A stretch of DNA of 16,584 nucleotides, from NCBI GenBank assembly GCA_946538875.1, contig CAMNHD010000007.1, forward strand, positions 1 through 16,584, written 5' to 3'. A program made the translations under genes and the position numbers. This document shows positions 15,512 to 16,584 of the stretch, piece after piece (within the stretch, counting starts at the first letter, position 1; each line of letters opens with the position of its first letter). Under the pieces are notes generated by a model. The model worked only from the letters and a program-made list of their open reading frames with translations. It searched no databases and was not told where the DNA came from. This DNA is from an uncultured Treponema sp. Its GTDB lineage: Bacteria > Spirochaetota > Spirochaetia > Treponematales > Treponemataceae.

Positions 15512-16584
15512 TCAGTTGTCTGAACAGAGAGTCCACTCCGTAACATCCATTACGAAGTCTCCCTTTGCACGGAAGGAAATATTTTTTGCAGAGGGGTCTG
15601 TATAAAGGGCAAGACTCATTGTCTGCTCTCCTCCGTTTATAAAAATCTCAAGACTGTTCCGGTCAAGCACAATACGCAAAGCAAGATTTCTTGAAACACC
15701 GAGCAGTTTACATTCACGAGAATGAAGCAGGGCTCTTCGTGAACCAGAATGACTCCTGTCTACCGAAAGCGTATGTTCCTTTACCCGATAAATAATTTCT
15801 GTGAACTGATTTCCCGACTCTGCCACACGCATGGAAAATAAATCGCTGTCTTCATCTGGTCTGAGGTTAAGTTCAATATCACAGACCCGACCTTCTATTC
15901 CGTCAAGTGAAAGATTAATGTCGGAAAGTTTTACATCACAATACGAAACTTTATTTTCTCTGAGTGCAGTAAACTCTCCTGCAGGTTTCTGCCATAAGCG
16001 TCCATTTTTAATAAACAATTCTCTTGGTAAAGACATCATACCTGCCCAGGGAGAACCGTTTTCACGAATACCACCGTCATCCCAGTTCTGCATCCAGCCA
16101 ATCATTACACGGCGACCGTCTGGAGTAAGTACAGTTTGTTCAGCATAAAAATCAATTCCAGAGTCTACCGCATGAACAGATTCTTCCGTAAAGTTTCCGC
16201 TTTTTTCGTCAAAGTTTCCGATTATGCAGAGAGTACCGTTTCCCGGATTAAACTCGCCGTCTTTAATCATATCCTGCGGACTCAGCAGAAGCACATACTT
16301 TTCACCCAAAGGAAAAAAGTCAGGGCACTCCCACATGGTTCCATAGCGTTTTTGGTTTTGTGCAAGTGCTTTCCAGTATGTCCAGTGAATGGCATCAGAT
16401 GAAGTAAAAAGCAGAATTTGTCCGCTACCGTCAGCAGCCCTGTTTGCAACGGCACAGCAATATCTTCCGTCAGAAAGAGTCCAGATTTTTGGGTCACGAA
16501 AATCATTTTTACTGGCACCTTCCGGCAAAAGGGATGAATCGATTACAGGGTTCTGGGAACACTTGGTATAATTTTTACCGTCCC
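15512..16584 (-). CDS. Glycoside hydrolase family 32 (sucrose/fructan hydrolase), 5' end outside the window
   Basis: The frame is open to the right edge (first whole codon at 16582), so the N-terminus with the nucleophile motif NDPNG is not in the window. A TTG at 16528 is only an internal codon: NYTKCSQNPVIDSSLLP is encoded upstream of it and is typical GH32. Visible motifs are FRDPKIW (transition-state Asp), WECPDFF (acid/base Glu, codon 16330-16328), DFYAEQTV, IGWMQNWD and SLPREL. They are followed by the GH32 C-terminal beta-sandwich, which ends FVMDVTEWTL. The enzyme cuts terminal beta-fructosyl bonds in sucrose, sucrose-6-phosphate or fructans. Which substrate, and whether it is secreted, depends on the missing part. 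It lies upstream of pyrB on the same strand. Confidence 0.93.
   Translation of the reverse strand, partial: DGKNYTKCSQNPVIDSSLLPEGASKNDFRDPKIWTLSDGRYCCAVANRAADGSGQILLFTSSDAIHWTYWKALAQNQKRYGTMWECPDFFPLGEKYVLLLSPQDMIKDGEFNPGNGTLCIIGNFDEKSGNFTEESVHAVDSGIDFYAEQTVLTPDGRRVMIGWMQNWDDGGIRENGSPWAGMMSLPRELFIKNGRLWQKPAGEFTALRENKVSYCDVKLSDINLSLDGIEGRVCDIELNLRPDEDSDLFSMRVAESGNQFTEIIYRVKEHTLSVDRSHSGSRRALLHSRECKLLGVSRNLALRIVLDRNSLEIFINGGEQTMSLALYTDPSAKNISFRAKGDFVMDVTEWTLCSDN

Overview
The window looks like part of a spirochaete chromosome, most plausibly a gut, rumen or oral Treponema. The basis is the style of the proteins: a ZU5/SpvB/RHS giant protein, a seven-helix HD-GYP protein, and moderate-to-low GC with AT-rich accessory DNA. 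No rRNA or other marker gene is present to confirm this.

Layout. The left three quarters (1-12752) are one minus-strand polymorphic-toxin locus. Read in transcription order it holds: (i) a giant exported SpvB-TcdB-RHS protein of about 3114 residues with a variable C-terminal tip that resembles an ADP-ribosyltransferase; (ii) a 138-residue probable immunity gene whose ATG overlaps the giant's stop; (iii) a short orphan tip remnant followed at once by a four-helix membrane protein; (iv) a GC-rich hairpin element of about 165 bp; (v) a truncated, frameshifted second RHS module with a LysM segment and a glycine-rich pre-toxin region; (vi) the start of another small membrane protein, again overlapping by ATGA, which runs off the left edge. 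The pattern is one complete toxin followed by displaced toxin/immunity modules, as known for Rhs, WapA and CDI loci.

From 12753 to 13198 lies a divergent intergenic region. It carries a good promoter for the giant gene with phased A-tracts upstream, and a TATAAT box so close to the rightward gene that its mRNA may be leaderless.

The right quarter is ordinary chromosome: a plus-strand 7TM HD-GYP cyclic-di-GMP phosphodiesterase (13199-14524), a convergent minus-strand pyrB (14534-15457), and upstream of pyrB a GH32 fructosidase/sucrose hydrolase whose 5' end lies outside the window.

The best candidates for something undescribed are the toxin tip with its SH3-like partner, the Trp/His-rich insertion inside the RHS shell, and the hairpin element at the junction of the decayed RHS module.
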